A stretch of DNA of 64,000 bases, taken from positions 65,620 through 129,619 of the forward strand of contig PDUO01000068.1 of the NCBI GenBank assembly GCA_003008705.1, written 5' to 3'. Below, one piece after another: positions 54,513 through 64,000 of this stretch. Under the pieces are notes generated by a model that worked only from the letters and a program-made list of their open reading frames with translations, did no database searches and was not told the DNA's origin. The DNA is from Pezicula radicicola (Eukaryota > Ascomycota > Leotiomycetes > Helotiales > Dermateaceae). The position numbers and the translations under genes were made by a program. Position 1 is the stretch's first letter, and every line of letters begins with the position of its first letter.

Positions 54513-55844
54513 TTATTTACTACATTCTAAAAAATTACAAATATCTTTACAGCAAGTATTAAGAGACTTTTTCGTCTTCCATCCGAGCTCAGCCTCAGCT
54601 CGGCTAGGAATCGCCACACAGATCCCAACATCACCTTCGCGGCGCTCCATCATCCGCAGAGGGACCTCCGTCGCAGAGGCCATCTCGACCGCACTCACGA
54701 CGTCCAAAACTGAATGGCCTTGGCCGCTCCCGAGGTTATAAGTGCGGAAGCCTTTCGGCACACGACCTTGCGATGCAGCTGCTAGGGCTGCAATATGGCC
54801 GTGAGCCAAATCGGTAACGTGGATGAAGTCTCTGATGGCAGTGCCATCGGGCGTCGGATAATCGGTGCCAAACACAGAGACTATCGGGGACTCACCGGTG
54901 AGGACTTTCACCACGACGGGCATCAAATTCGTCGGCACGCCTCGAGGATCTTCTCCTAATAGTCCCGATTCGTCACAGCCGATTGGGTTGAAATATCGTA
55001 GAGCGATGATCGTCCAGTCCGGATCTGCCCAGGCGAGATCTGAGAGGATGGCTTCGCACATCCATTTCGTCCTGCCGTATGGATTTGTGAGACCTGAACA
55101 GCCTCCGTTGACTGTCCTCCTTTCCCCGTCAGAATCTGTGAAGGATTCGGTCTGGTGGGTGCAGTATTCCTCTCGTAATGGCTTTCCAGAATTGGCAATG
55201 GAGCCGTACACCGTAGCTGAGGATGAGAAAATGAATGTTTTGATGTTGAAGCTGTTCAAGGTGGAGCAGAACTCAACCATGCCAGCGACATTGTTGGCAT
55301 AGTATTTGAGCGGCTCTTTGATGCTTTCAGATACAGATTTGTACGCTCCGAAGTGGATCACCCCCTTGATCCTTGAGGTGAGGACATATTCTGAGTTACT
55401 GAGAAGTTGTGGCTGATCGATGTACTCTTCTAAAATCTCTCGGATGGCTTTTTCGTCGCGGTAGTCGGCTTCGTAGAGGGTCATTACTGGTGCTGGCTCG
55501 CATCGTGATTCGTAGTGACGCTTCACGAGGAGTTCAAGTCGATCATAGACAGCCCGGTAAGAGTTGCTTAGGTTGTCGATGATGATGATATTATATCCTG
55601 CCTTCACTAACTCAAGGCAAGTGTGACTGCCAATATATCCAAGTCCACCAACGACTGCAATGTACTCTCTGTCTGAGGGAAGGTCATCCACTGAATCATT
55701 GGCAGGTGACGACGCTATCGTGGAAGGGGTGGAAGCTTCATAGACGGAACTTGATTTGGAGTCGCATGGCGTGGACGTCTCTGAGTCCGAATTGGCGCAT
55801 AATTGAATGAGATCTTGGAGCTCTGATGGAGAATCCATTGGCAA
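54513..55844 (-). CDS. uge3: UDP-glucose/UDP-GalNAc 4-epimerase of the galactosaminogalactan cluster
   Basis: Cytosolic NAD-dependent epimerase that interconverts UDP-glucose and UDP-galactose, and in the Uge3 type also UDP-GlcNAc and UDP-GalNAc, the donors for galactosaminogalactan. 443 residues, one exon. A Ser/Thr-rich, probably disordered N-terminal extension of ~58 residues precedes the Rossmann motif VVGGLGYIGSHT. FSSSATVYG supplies the catalytic Ser/Thr region and NPYGRTKWMCE the YxxxK dyad; RYFNPIGC, DYPTPDGTAIRDFIHVTDLA and YNLGSGQGHSVLDVV follow in normal order. Assignment to Uge3 rather than a housekeeping Gal10/Uge5 rests on the neighbours agd3, ega3 and sph3. It is divergent from agd3 across 1.1 kb. 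Confidence 0.9.
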   Translation of the reverse strand: MPMDSPSELQDLIQLCANSDSETSTPCDSKSSSVYEASTPSTIASSPANDSVDDLPSDREYIAVVGGLGYIGSHTCLELVKAGYNIIIIDNLSNSYRAVYDRLELLVKRHYESRCEPAPVMTLYEADYRDEKAIREILEEYIDQPQLLSNSEYVLTSRIKGVIHFGAYKSVSESIKEPLKYYANNVAGMVEFCSTLNSFNIKTFIFSSSATVYGSIANSGKPLREEYCTHQTESFTDSDGERRTVNGGCSGLTNPYGRTKWMCEAILSDLAWADPDWTIIALRYFNPIGCDESGLLGEDPRGVPTNLMPVVVKVLTGESPIVSVFGTDYPTPDGTAIRDFIHVTDLAHGHIAALAAASQGRVPKGFRTYNLGSGQGHSVLDVVSAVEMASATEVPLRMMERREGDVGICVAIPSRAEAELGWKTKKSLNTCCKDICNFLECSK

Positions 55845-56965
55845 AATCGATGCGACGTTACACGTGAGTAGATTTCATTAGGCGAGGTGAGAGATCGCTA
55901 GAATGAGAGGTAATTGCCCTTACTTCTACTCTCTAGATCATCAGCGAAGTCCTCGGGAATGAGGCAATATGCTTCTTGGTAATTCGAGGAAGGACCAAGC
56001 AACGGCCTTTTAGAAACTCTCGGCCTTGTCCATGCACGACGATTAGTGTGGCGATATAAGTAAGAGATGGATGTCTGAGAGATGTGTATTTGTTCCGGTG
56101 CTACTATCCGCCACCCCCCTCCTCCCCCTCTAAATAGAGGTTATTTGGTGGGCTCCGTGGGTCGGAGCTATAGAGGGTACGGAGGTATACTCTGAGTGGT
56201 TAGAAGCAAGCCCCTGAGAGAGTCCCCGTCTGCCGGACTCTACCTCGTTGCACAGGATAAAAAAATTGGTCTGTTGTAATTTGTAGGGGGGGGATAATAC
56301 GGATAGTACATCTAGCATGATTTTGATGGTTTAGTACAGTACGAGAAGTATATGCAACATTAAACGAGCATCCGGGCCCTCTCGCCATTTTAAGCCCCAC
56401 CTCAGATTGGCTTTGGCCCCCTTGTCCCTGCAGTCAGCTTAGGGTGCTACCATCCTGGTGGAAATCTTTCTTCTAATTCCGTCTGAATACAGTAAATATT
56501 CCGGCGTCCACCAAGTTAATTCCCGGCACCACTGCCGCCAAGGTGCTATACTGTATTCGGAACTATTCTATTTCACGATGCTGCCACTTTGGGCCTACGC
56601 TCTGACAACGCTTATTGAAAGCTCCGTGTCTGTACGTCGTATCCGCGGGTCAGCTCATCCTTTTCCATCTCAACTTTCAATGCTCATCATAGCTCGGCAA
56701 TCGCAGGGACAGAAGTCAGCAGCCTGTCATCGTTCTGGCCCTAAGGCAAAGAGTCCAAATAACCTCTCATTCGCTCCTTGTAGTATGGCTGATTGCTAGA
56801 CCCTCGTGTTCTGCTTTCTATCTAATTATTTGTATTTTGATTTCTTTCTTTTATTGATCTCTGTTCGTCACTCGTTCAGTTCAGAGATTGTCCTATCGCT
56901 ACGGTGTTTTTTTGCTTTCTAAACTGCACTCAACTCAAGAAGACTGAGTCCCCCAGTCTGCAGCC
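55845..56965. promoter_or_regulatory. Divergent promoter region, uge3 / agd3
   Basis: The 1,121-bp space between two divergent cluster genes. It has CT-rich stretches close to the agd3 ATG, typical of fungal promoters, and an ATACAGTAAATATTC word near 56487. No confident regulator site. In Aspergillus fumigatus the homologous genes respond to MedA, SomA and StuA; whether that holds here is unknown. Confidence 0.45.
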
Positions 56966-59466
56966 ATGAAGTTTAAAACATCTTGTCCAGCGCTCCTCCT
57001 CACCCTGGCAGCAACTCTCTCGACAGGTGTTGCTCACCCCGGTCATTCTCATCACGTCCGTCGTCAGAACACCACGAGTCAAGAAGCTGCAGTTCCACAA
57101 ACTTCTGAAGTTCCTACCGTGTCGACAACCGTCGATGGGGTCACTGTCGCTGCCAACACCACAGTGAGCAACTCTAGTGTCGCCGAACCCGCTGCCGCTG
57201 CCGTTGCTGCAACAAATGTCAATAGCAAAGTTTTGATCATCGCACGGGATTCTACTGCGGCTTACTCGGCCTACTCAGGACTCAATAGCTACGCCATTCC
57301 ATATGAGATCCTTGCCGTGCCCCAAGCAGGAGTAGTTCTACCAACTCTGAGTTCAGATAATACCACGGGCAACTATGGAGCGATTGTTGTCATCTCAGAA
57401 GTCAGTTACGACTATAATGGAACACTAGGCTACCAAAGTGCTCTCACGACCGCCCAATGGGCACAACTATATCAATACCAAGTGGATTTTGGGGTTCGCA
57501 TGGTCAGAATTGACGCCTTCCCCGGTCCTGACTTTGGCACGACTGTTCTTGGTGCTTGTTGTGACACTGGCGTTGAACAGCTCATCAGCATTTCCGACAC
57601 ATCTTCTTTCCCAACCTCTGGAATAATCACTGGAGCTGGTGTAAGCACGCAAGGGCTTTACCATTATCCAGCATCCATCACCAATTCTAGCATAGCTACC
57701 GAATTTGCACAATTCGCTCCAGCTACAGGATTCGCAGACACATCAACTGCGGCCGTCATCAACAACATCAATGGACGACAACAGATGGTCTTCTTCACCA
57801 GCTGGGCGACAGATTGGTCCCAAACCTCCAATTTTCTTCAACATTCTTGGATTACTTGGGTCACTAGAGGCTTGTACACGGGTTATCGGAGAGTGTACCT
57901 CGGCACGCAAGTTGATGACATGTTTCTCGAATCAGCCCTTTACGTCCCTGCAGATACCAACTACAGAATTACAACAGCCGATCTCGATCAGCATAAGACG
58001 TGGCAAACCGAAGTCAATGCCAAATTACCTACAGGAAGCGCTTATTTCCTGGAGATTTGCCATAATGGGAATGGAAATATTGAGGTATGCTCTTACCCAA
58101 TTGTCTATTTATTAGTATTACTTACTTACAGTCACTAGGAGGCTGAAAACACTGTCGACTGCGGAATCGGCTCCATCGAATATGGCGAGCAGACCGATAC
58201 ACCACTCGAGTGGGTAAAGCCAATCGGAACGGGCACGGATCTCTGGCCTGACACTCCCCTTGCATACCCCTACACTACCACGTGCCTCAATGGGGACTCA
58301 CTCAAGACCTGGTTCTCAACAACAGATAACCTGAATGCATTCGCCCACATCTCGCACACATTCACTCATGAGGATGAGAATAATGCCACTTATTTTGACG
58401 TGAACCAGGAGATCTCCTGGAATCAGGCCTGGCTTAACCAGAGTGGTATCGCCTTTGCAGAGAGATTTAGTCCCAAGGGCATTGTCCCACCTGCGATCAC
58501 GGGCTTACACAATGGGGATGCCCTCAGGGCATGGGCAGAGAATGGAATTGTCAATGTTGTTGGTGACAACACGAGACCTGTATTGCTCAATACTGTGCGT
58601 AAAAAATTCCTTTACCAGTAGATCGTTCCGTACTGATTCGAAATAGGAAAATGAACACTGGCCTCTCATTACCACTGTTGAGGCCAACGGATATGCAGGG
58701 ATACAGATCACTCCCCGCTGGGCCACCAACATTTACTACAACGTTTGTCTCACTCCCACCAAAGCTTATATCCAAACTGCTGACATAAAGCAAGTGTAAT
58801 CTTCCAAACTGCACTGTCCAAGAATGGATAGATACATCAGCCGGCGCTGGTGATTGGGATACCTTGTTGACGCTCGAGAAGAATACCAACACGCGACATC
58901 TGCTCGGCCTTCACCATGACCCTTTCATGTTCCATCAGGCAAACCTAAATTACGTTACCGCGGGAGAAACCACCATCAATGGTGTGACGGCGAAGCTATC
59001 TTTGCTCCAAGCCTGGGTTGAGACCGTGGTCCAGGAGATGATCAGACTGTGAGTATTCTTTCTTGCTGCCGAGTATACAAATTTTCTAACTCGCAATGAT
59101 CCCAGTACGACCTGGCCCATCATCTCCATAAAACACGACGATGTAAGTCTTTTCCTCCACATTGACACAGACAATCCTAATCCTGTCATCTAGATCGCCA
59201 CGGCATTCGCCAATCGCGTGGCAAGAGATGCTTGTACTCCCAGCCTCGCCTGGAGCATCGATGCGACCGCGCAGACTATCACCGGCGTCACGGTCAGCAC
59301 CAACGGTAATACATGCAGTACTCCAATCCCAGTGACAATTCCAGGATCCGTCACGAGCACTGCTGGCTTCACGACAGAGCAGGTTGGATCGGACCCCCTT
59401 ACCATCTGGGTGGAGATGACTGGTTCACCGGTATCTTTCACTCTGACGTCTCCAATTTCCTTTTAA
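56966..59466 (+). CDS. agd3: Galactosaminogalactan deacetylase (CE18, Agd3-like)
   Basis: Secreted deacetylase that removes acetyl groups from GalNAc of galactosaminogalactan, making the polymer cationic and adhesive. Six exons: 56966-58084, 58139-58594, 58647-58742, 58795-59048, 59106-59142 and 59194-59466, summing to 744 residues. The N-terminus MKFKTSCPALLLTLAATLST is a signal peptide, followed by a His-rich and Ala/Val/Thr-rich linker. A domain starting SKVLIIARDS (about residue 87) has the position of the family's carbohydrate-binding module. The deacetylase part has GTQVDDMF (Asp317, Asp318) and HISHTFTHED (His443/446/450), plausible metal and catalytic residues. LGLHHDPFMFHQANL follows, then a small C-terminal beta-type domain. 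All introns keep frame, so it appears intact. Convergent with ega3. Confidence 0.9.
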
Positions 59467-59842
59467 AGCTCCGGTATTTACTATGTCAGGCGCCGAGGTC
59501 AAAAAAGTTCAGGGCATACTATCTTGATAGCAATGTAGTCGGCTGCTTTTAGAGTAACTCTTAATAAATAATTCAAATGTTAATAATCCAACTATGAATT
59601 CCCAATCCCAACACTTCTCAAGACTTGCAAAATGTGACACTTCCATCGAGGTTCTTGAATAAGATAGGAGATAATTTTGTATTTAAAAAGATGGGAGCCT
59701 CCTTGTCATCCAGAACGGAAGTCACAACCAAGCACAACTTGAATCCCGATTACTTGTTCAATATTAAACACATACAAATTACTAAATATCTGTCTCTATG
59801 AATCACCACGCACTTCCCACGTCCACCATGAGGTCGGCCTAT
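59467..59842. other. Convergent 3' intergenic space, agd3 / ega3
   Basis: 376 bp with AATAAA-type signals (AATAAATAATTC near 59560) after agd3. Serves as the 3' flank of both convergent genes; no other feature seen. Confidence 0.5.
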
Positions 59843-60802
59843 CTAACAAAACTCCACCCAAGTACTAAGATTCGACTCCTTCAATATACTCGAGAAGCCA
59901 CTCGTTCCCTCCGCAGTATCACCACAAGCCTTCACCTTCGTCGACTCACTCACACTCGGTGCACTAGAAGGATACTCGATATGAAAAACCGGTTTCCCAC
60001 TCTCAATGAAAATCTGAAAAAGGTCACACTCATCATACTGCACACACTGCTCATTAACCTCCCATTCCATGATCCCCACCGTCTGATTCACAATCGTCCC
60101 AGCATTCTTCAGGCCAATAGACATGTTAAACCCATGCGCGATATCCGCAAGAAAGGTGAGATAATCCACCGCGTCCGCAGTTGTGAGCGACAGTCCGGTA
60201 TCATTATCGTATCCATCAACGTTATCCGGATCCACGCCATCACAACCCTTCTGCTGCGCAAGCACCAACCGATCTCTCATGATGTCCCGCACATTCTGCG
60301 AGTTAGTGTCAAGCCACCACTCGCCCTCCCAACCCTCGAGAGCATTCCCATAATCACTCGTTGCAAACCTGTCAGAGTCGGGGCGGAAATCCTCATACGA
60401 GCCCGCCGAGAAGTAACATATCACCTTGCGGTCCTGGGCGTGCAGGGCATCAATGGTCGAGTTTTCGTTGTCGAAGAGATCGATGTCAACGACGGATACA
60501 TCGGCCAGAGAGGATGAGTCCGTGTCGTTGAGTGCTGAGCTCAGCACGATCTGCCAACTTTCTCCCGCAGAAGGTTGCCAGTATGTGCCGTTGGTGTTGG
60601 TGTTATTGGTGGGGGGGACTGACGGGGATGGACTCTCACCGGATCCAGTACCTTGGCCTTGATGCAATCCTACTCCGAGACCCACTCCTAAAGCGATAGC
60701 GATCGCAACTAAGATCGCTCCGGTGCCGACGAGGATCGAAGTTTTTTTTCGTCCCAATTGAGCCAGTGATAATTTCGACGGAGGATTCGTGATCTTATCC
60801 AT
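59843..60802 (-). CDS. ega3: Endo-alpha-1,4-polygalactosaminidase (GH114, Ega3-like)
   Basis: Membrane-anchored glycoside hydrolase that cleaves galactosamine regions of galactosaminogalactan; 319 residues, single exon. I chose the ATG at 60802 (MDKITNPPSKLSLAQLGRKK) because it places a type-II membrane anchor (SILVGTGAILVAIAIALGVG) at residues ~22-44, the known layout; the frame is open further upstream to 60958, but that extension is basic and not family-like. A Ser/Pro/Asn-rich linker leads to WQIVLSSALND, then VICYFSAGSYEDFRPDSDRF, GCDGVDPDNVDGYDNDTG and an EQCVQYDECDLFQIFI block, which carry the expected acidic catalytic residues. Complete to FC at the end. Convergent with agd3 and tandem with sph3. 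Confidence 0.9.
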   Translation of the reverse strand: MDKITNPPSKLSLAQLGRKKTSILVGTGAILVAIAIALGVGLGVGLHQGQGTGSGESPSPSVPPTNNTNTNGTYWQPSAGESWQIVLSSALNDTDSSSLADVSVVDIDLFDNENSTIDALHAQDRKVICYFSAGSYEDFRPDSDRFATSDYGNALEGWEGEWWLDTNSQNVRDIMRDRLVLAQQKGCDGVDPDNVDGYDNDTGLSLTTADAVDYLTFLADIAHGFNMSIGLKNAGTIVNQTVGIMEWEVNEQCVQYDECDLFQIFIESGKPVFHIEYPSSAPSVSESTKVKACGDTAEGTSGFSSILKESNLSTWVEFC

Positions 60803-62240
60803 GCCTTCTCGACGTTTTCCTGCTTTCTTTCTCCTTGGGTGGATAATGGACTGGCTGGCTGGCTGGCTTGGAAGAGGAGCGGTACTGTTGAACCGGCAAG
60901 TATGATGGACCGAGACGGTAGTAAGGTATGGTGAGGCAAGACACGGTAGGACGAACAAAGAATGAGGTGAGAGAGTTTTCTGCGTCAGGCCAGGTAGTCC
61001 GCCAGTCGGTCGATTCTCGAACTGAGAAGTGTCAGGAGACTGAGGAGTGGAAGGGAGGAAGGGAAGACGGAGGTTGAAGTTGCGACGCCCGATGAGAATT
61101 GAATGAAAAAGAAAGAGGGCCCAAAAATCAAGGAATCATTCCCTGTAATTCTGCAGGTAAGAAAGTCCAGATTGAAACGATTACGTTATTACGTTATCAC
61201 GAGAAGTACAGTGCAAAACACGTGGTTCCATACATTCCGGTCAGCTCACAAACCAGCAGCAGGTCGCTTTCTCAGCAACAACAAATCTCACCAAACAGAA
61301 TGCGGTAAAACCTAAAAAATAACCTTCAATAACCCTAACCAAACCTATTGCCAAGCGAGGGGATCCAGGATAAACATTCCCCTGACTGGGAGCTCAGGCT
61401 CAGGCACGAAAAACGGCATATGGATCAATGCGTAATGCCAGAATAGGAAATCCTGTAAGATTTCCTGAAAATTATTATGCTTGGCTTTAAGCTTGACAGC
61501 CGAATTGATGAAGGGAATAAGGCCCCGCCACGGACTTATTACCTGACCTGATTTTTGAGTTGAGTCGCACAGCCCGTGGGTCGAAAATAGATACGATGTT
61601 TTTAGCTACGACTTCCCGGTTGCTTGGTAAGGAGGGGTTACACGCATTGGGCAGCGCACATTCCTGTGGCTCAGGGGTATGGTGGTCGGCAAATTAGCGG
61701 GTGGCTGGACGCCACCGTGCATAGCGCATGTCAGATGAAGAATTGCGGAGGTGGCGTTCACAGGTTCTAGACAAAGCGCTAATACGGGAAAGCTATCTAG
61801 GGCTATGCAGGGAATTTGGTTGGCCATAACCCCCTTGCTATATATCTATCCTTGACTTAGTCTTTTGCCTTGATACTGTGCAGCAAGCGACCGTTTAAAA
61901 GAGTGTCTTGGCAGCGGTTAAACTTCCAGCAAATTGAAAAGAGCTTGGCTTGCGTATTTACCAATCCGATACACGACCCGATTCGTTTCATGTACTTCGT
62001 ATACCAGAAAAGAAAACTCTTTACAGTGTATGCATATCCTTGCTCTTTGGAACTCACCTCTCATCCCCAGCTTGGACCTAGCGGAATCGGCATGAAATCA
62101 TATGTGAAATTTTCTCATTGGTCAGCGGAGCGAGTGACAGTGATGTAAGGCTGTATAATATATGCAGAAAAGTGAATTGGCATATTTCATCATCAGCTGA
62201 TGCCATCGGCGCTAGTAATTACCATCTACATAGTAGCTGC
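60803..62240. other. Intergenic, ega3 promoter and sph3 3' flank
   Basis: 1.4 kb without a gene. A GGCTGGCTGGCTGGC run lies near 60850-60870 just upstream of the ega3 ATG. The open frames at 61099-61315 and 61606-61827 lack domains. Confidence 0.5.
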
Positions 62241-63300
62241 TCATGACGCAAGATTTTCCACGAAGCCTTGCCACCCATCTCCAAAGCTAGAATAGTAATC
62301 CATCGATAAATCCGTGATGAATAAACTCCCACTAGATGATTGAAGCTGCTTCACAAAGGATTTCTGATCCTTAGTCGAAAGGTTACCGGGCACTCCGTGA
62401 ACAATAGACGCAAGCGCCTCCCGCGCGGACGTGGTTGACTTTGCGAACTCCGAAATTCTCTTTGCAGAATTGTATATGTGGTAACTTTCGTATGTGCCCT
62501 CGAAGACGACGCTAAGATCGCAGACAGCAAGGTAGCGCTCGTCGGGGATCACGCCAGGATTGTGGATGATCTGATGTTCGTCCGTTCGATCAGCTATGAC
62601 ATCGATAAAGCAAGCGAGCGATGCTGCTTTAGAGCATGAAAACCAGGAGAAGGGGAACTCACCCGGGGGCTTGTTCCAAGACCATTTGAGGATCTTATAG
62701 CCGATGCTATTTTCTCATAGTATTGCATGCTCTCCGACCCGTATTGTGAAGGCGTCTCATCCAGGAAAATTCCATGCATGCCAATGTTGTGGTTTTCATC
62801 ATCAGACCATGCGGCATACGTGCTGATGTCCTGTTGCACCATTGCAATATCTCTTTTAGAGTAATTGGTCGAAACGTATCCCACCGTGACAACATTGGCG
62901 TAAGCATTGAGCCTTGGGATTTCAGTCGTATAGTTTGCATCTGGGCCGACAGCTGAGCCTGGTCCGCTGGCCGGGTTAATGATCACGGTGAAATTAAGAC
63001 TGGGATACTTCTCGATGCTTTGCATAGTTAGCAGAATGGCAACATTGGGGATCGTTATTGGGTGATATACGCTGTAAATAGAGGATCCCATGCTCCGGCG
63101 GCTGGATAGACGTAAAGAGGAACCAAAACTTCTGATTTGGACTCAGTGCCTTTCTTCTTCCGCCCGAATATAACTCCCATTGGAATCGCGATCGCTATAA
63201 CAACGATTGCAAGGAGACCCCACAGGATGCGATTTCGGCGGGATATGAAAAGAATAGACCGGTTGTGAGCTGTCGTCGGTGGCTTTTTTGCTGATGGCAT
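62241..63300 (-). CDS. sph3: Spherulin 4-like glycoside hydrolase (GH135, Sph3-like)
   Basis: Membrane-anchored hydrolase of the spherulation-specific family 4 that acts on GalNAc-containing regions of galactosaminogalactan and is required for its production in Aspergillus. Exons 63300-63071, 63017-62663 and 62570-62241 give 304 residues. The ATG at 63300 (MPSAKKPPTTAHN) puts one TM helix (ILWGLLAIVVIAIAIPMGVI) near residues 26-46, a type-II anchor; upstream in-frame sequence is not family-like. The catalytic domain starts VLVPLYVYPAAGAWDPLFTA and continues NFTVIINPASGPGS, GYVSTNYSKRDI, HGIFLDETPSQY (catalytic acidic region) and IIHNPGVIPDERY, ending in SMDYYSSFGDGWQ. The second acceptor was chosen to restore the HNPG strand. 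Gene intact. Confidence 0.88.
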
Positions 63301-63699
63301 GAGAAGGAGAGAGAAGCGAGAAAACGTGCTATCCTGTTTCGAAACGAGTTGGGAGGGGCAAGAAAACACGGATTAAACTTAGCTTTATGCATGAACGATC
63401 ATGCCAAGTCCTAGGTCCGCTGGCACAGATAACTTGGATTCGAGCATGGTCTAGAACTCAAGGAAGCTAGAAAGCCTAAATGTAGATCTATTTCTTTTCT
63501 ATTAAAATAATATTATGAGTTTTATATTTATAATTATATATTTTATTTTTATATTTTGTTTATATTTTATATTTTATTTAATACGATATTAATAAAATGT
63601 TTTTAGATCTTGTTTATTGTTTTACCTTTATCTATTATACTTTGCCTGGACTTCGCTAAGCCTTTTTAGACGCCTATGAGCGTTCTTCTTACTTAAGAT
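63301..63699. other. Intergenic, sph3 promoter and AT-rich block
   Basis: Bases 63301-63470 are GC-balanced upstream sequence of sph3. Bases 63480-63660 are almost pure A/T (TATATTTTATTTTTATATTTTG...), marking an abrupt edge of the cluster. Confidence 0.5.
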
Positions 63700-63981
63700 C
63701 TACTTTGCAGTACAGCGCACACGTAACCCTTGTACCATGCCCCGGTATACTAATATCTCCGTTCTCCATCTTTTCGAAGCTCGTGTATGCATGAAATGCA
63801 CGTTTTGTAACAAAGTGGCGGTACGGGGCTCTTTGACAACCATCTCTGGCACCTTTGGCCGGAAAGGCTGAGCGAGGGTACGGTAAGTCTCAAAACTTCG
63901 GAGCGCTGGGGTCCTGAGCCCCAGGATGGAAGATCTCCAACAACCACAATGTTCTTGGCCACCTTCCCTGCCGCTCTTCAT
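63700..63981 (-). other. Unassigned open frame at the window edge
   Basis: A 93-codon minus frame (SFETYRTLAQPFRPKVPEMV ... LLQNVHFMHTRASKRWRTEI) overlaps a second one (AKNIVVVGDLPSWGSGPQRS). Either could be the 3' exon of a gene that starts beyond base 64000. I cannot tie it to the glycosyltransferase Gtb3 expected next to this cluster. Confidence 0.3.
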
Positions 63982-64000
63982 GGCTCTTGCTTACTCAACT

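Noticed and set aside
54865..55302. Plus-strand open frame of 145 codons
   Set aside because: Antisense to the epimerase gene; no recognisable domain.
59798..60517. Plus-strand open frame of 239 codons
   Set aside because: Antisense to the GH114 gene, with Arg/His/Leu-rich translation typical of a complementary frame.
63700..64000. Start of the glycosyltransferase gtb3 at the right edge
   Set aside because: Neither overlapping frame shows glycosyltransferase motifs or transmembrane helices within the visible 300 bases.

Overview
The window comes from a filamentous ascomycete (Pezizomycotina). Evidence: intact genes carry short 50-130 nt introns with GTAAGT-like donors and CTAAC-type branch sites; HET-domain, Zn2Cys6, APC-permease and EthD families are present; and gene-bearing blocks alternate with very AT-rich gene-poor stretches. 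Several dead genes have stop codons explained by C-to-T changes (CAA to TAA, TGG to TAG, CGA to TGA), which fits repeat-induced point mutation (RIP). The sequence alone does not settle class or genus. No rRNA, tRNA or CRISPR array was seen.

Layout. (1) 1-23.4 kb is a tailoring/transport neighbourhood typical of secondary metabolism or specialised catabolism: a partial MFS pump, two short-chain dehydrogenases, an EthD protein, two divergent AsaB/CmcJ-like oxygenases, an APC permease, a PhyH-type Fe(II)/2OG dioxygenase and a Zn2Cys6 regulator. A flavin amine oxidase and a flavin monooxygenase in the same block are pseudogenes, and no core synthase is visible. (2) 23.4-35.6 kb: copia-like debris, an intact HET gene, a broken membrane-protein gene, a truncated enoyl-reductase-type MDR, a cluster of foldback elements, an alcohol dehydrogenase with one frameshift, and relics of a GMC oxidoreductase and a secreted protein. 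(3) 35.6-41.7 kb is mostly decayed DNA with small coding relics. (4) 41.7-52 kb: an intact DUF7872-like gene, a broken acidic ORF, an AAA-ATPase pseudogene, a large HET gene and two ankyrin pseudogenes. (5) 52-54.5 kb: AT-rich DNA with two MITE-like elements and a perfect 19-bp palindrome. (6) 54.5-63.3 kb: a compact, intact galactosaminogalactan (GAG) gene cluster.

The most coherent system is the GAG cluster. Uge3-type epimerase would supply UDP-Gal/UDP-GalNAc, Agd3 would deacetylate the secreted polymer, and the membrane-anchored glycoside hydrolases Ega3 (GH114) and Sph3 (GH135) would cleave or process it. The expected glycosyltransferase Gtb3 is not recognisable and may lie beyond the right edge. 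No wholly new system was proven. The best candidates for follow-up are this cluster in a non-Aspergillus arrangement, the partly dead oxygenase/oxidase locus at the left, the stacked foldback elements at 32.06-32.84 kb, and the HET/AAA/ankyrin graveyard at 45-52 kb.
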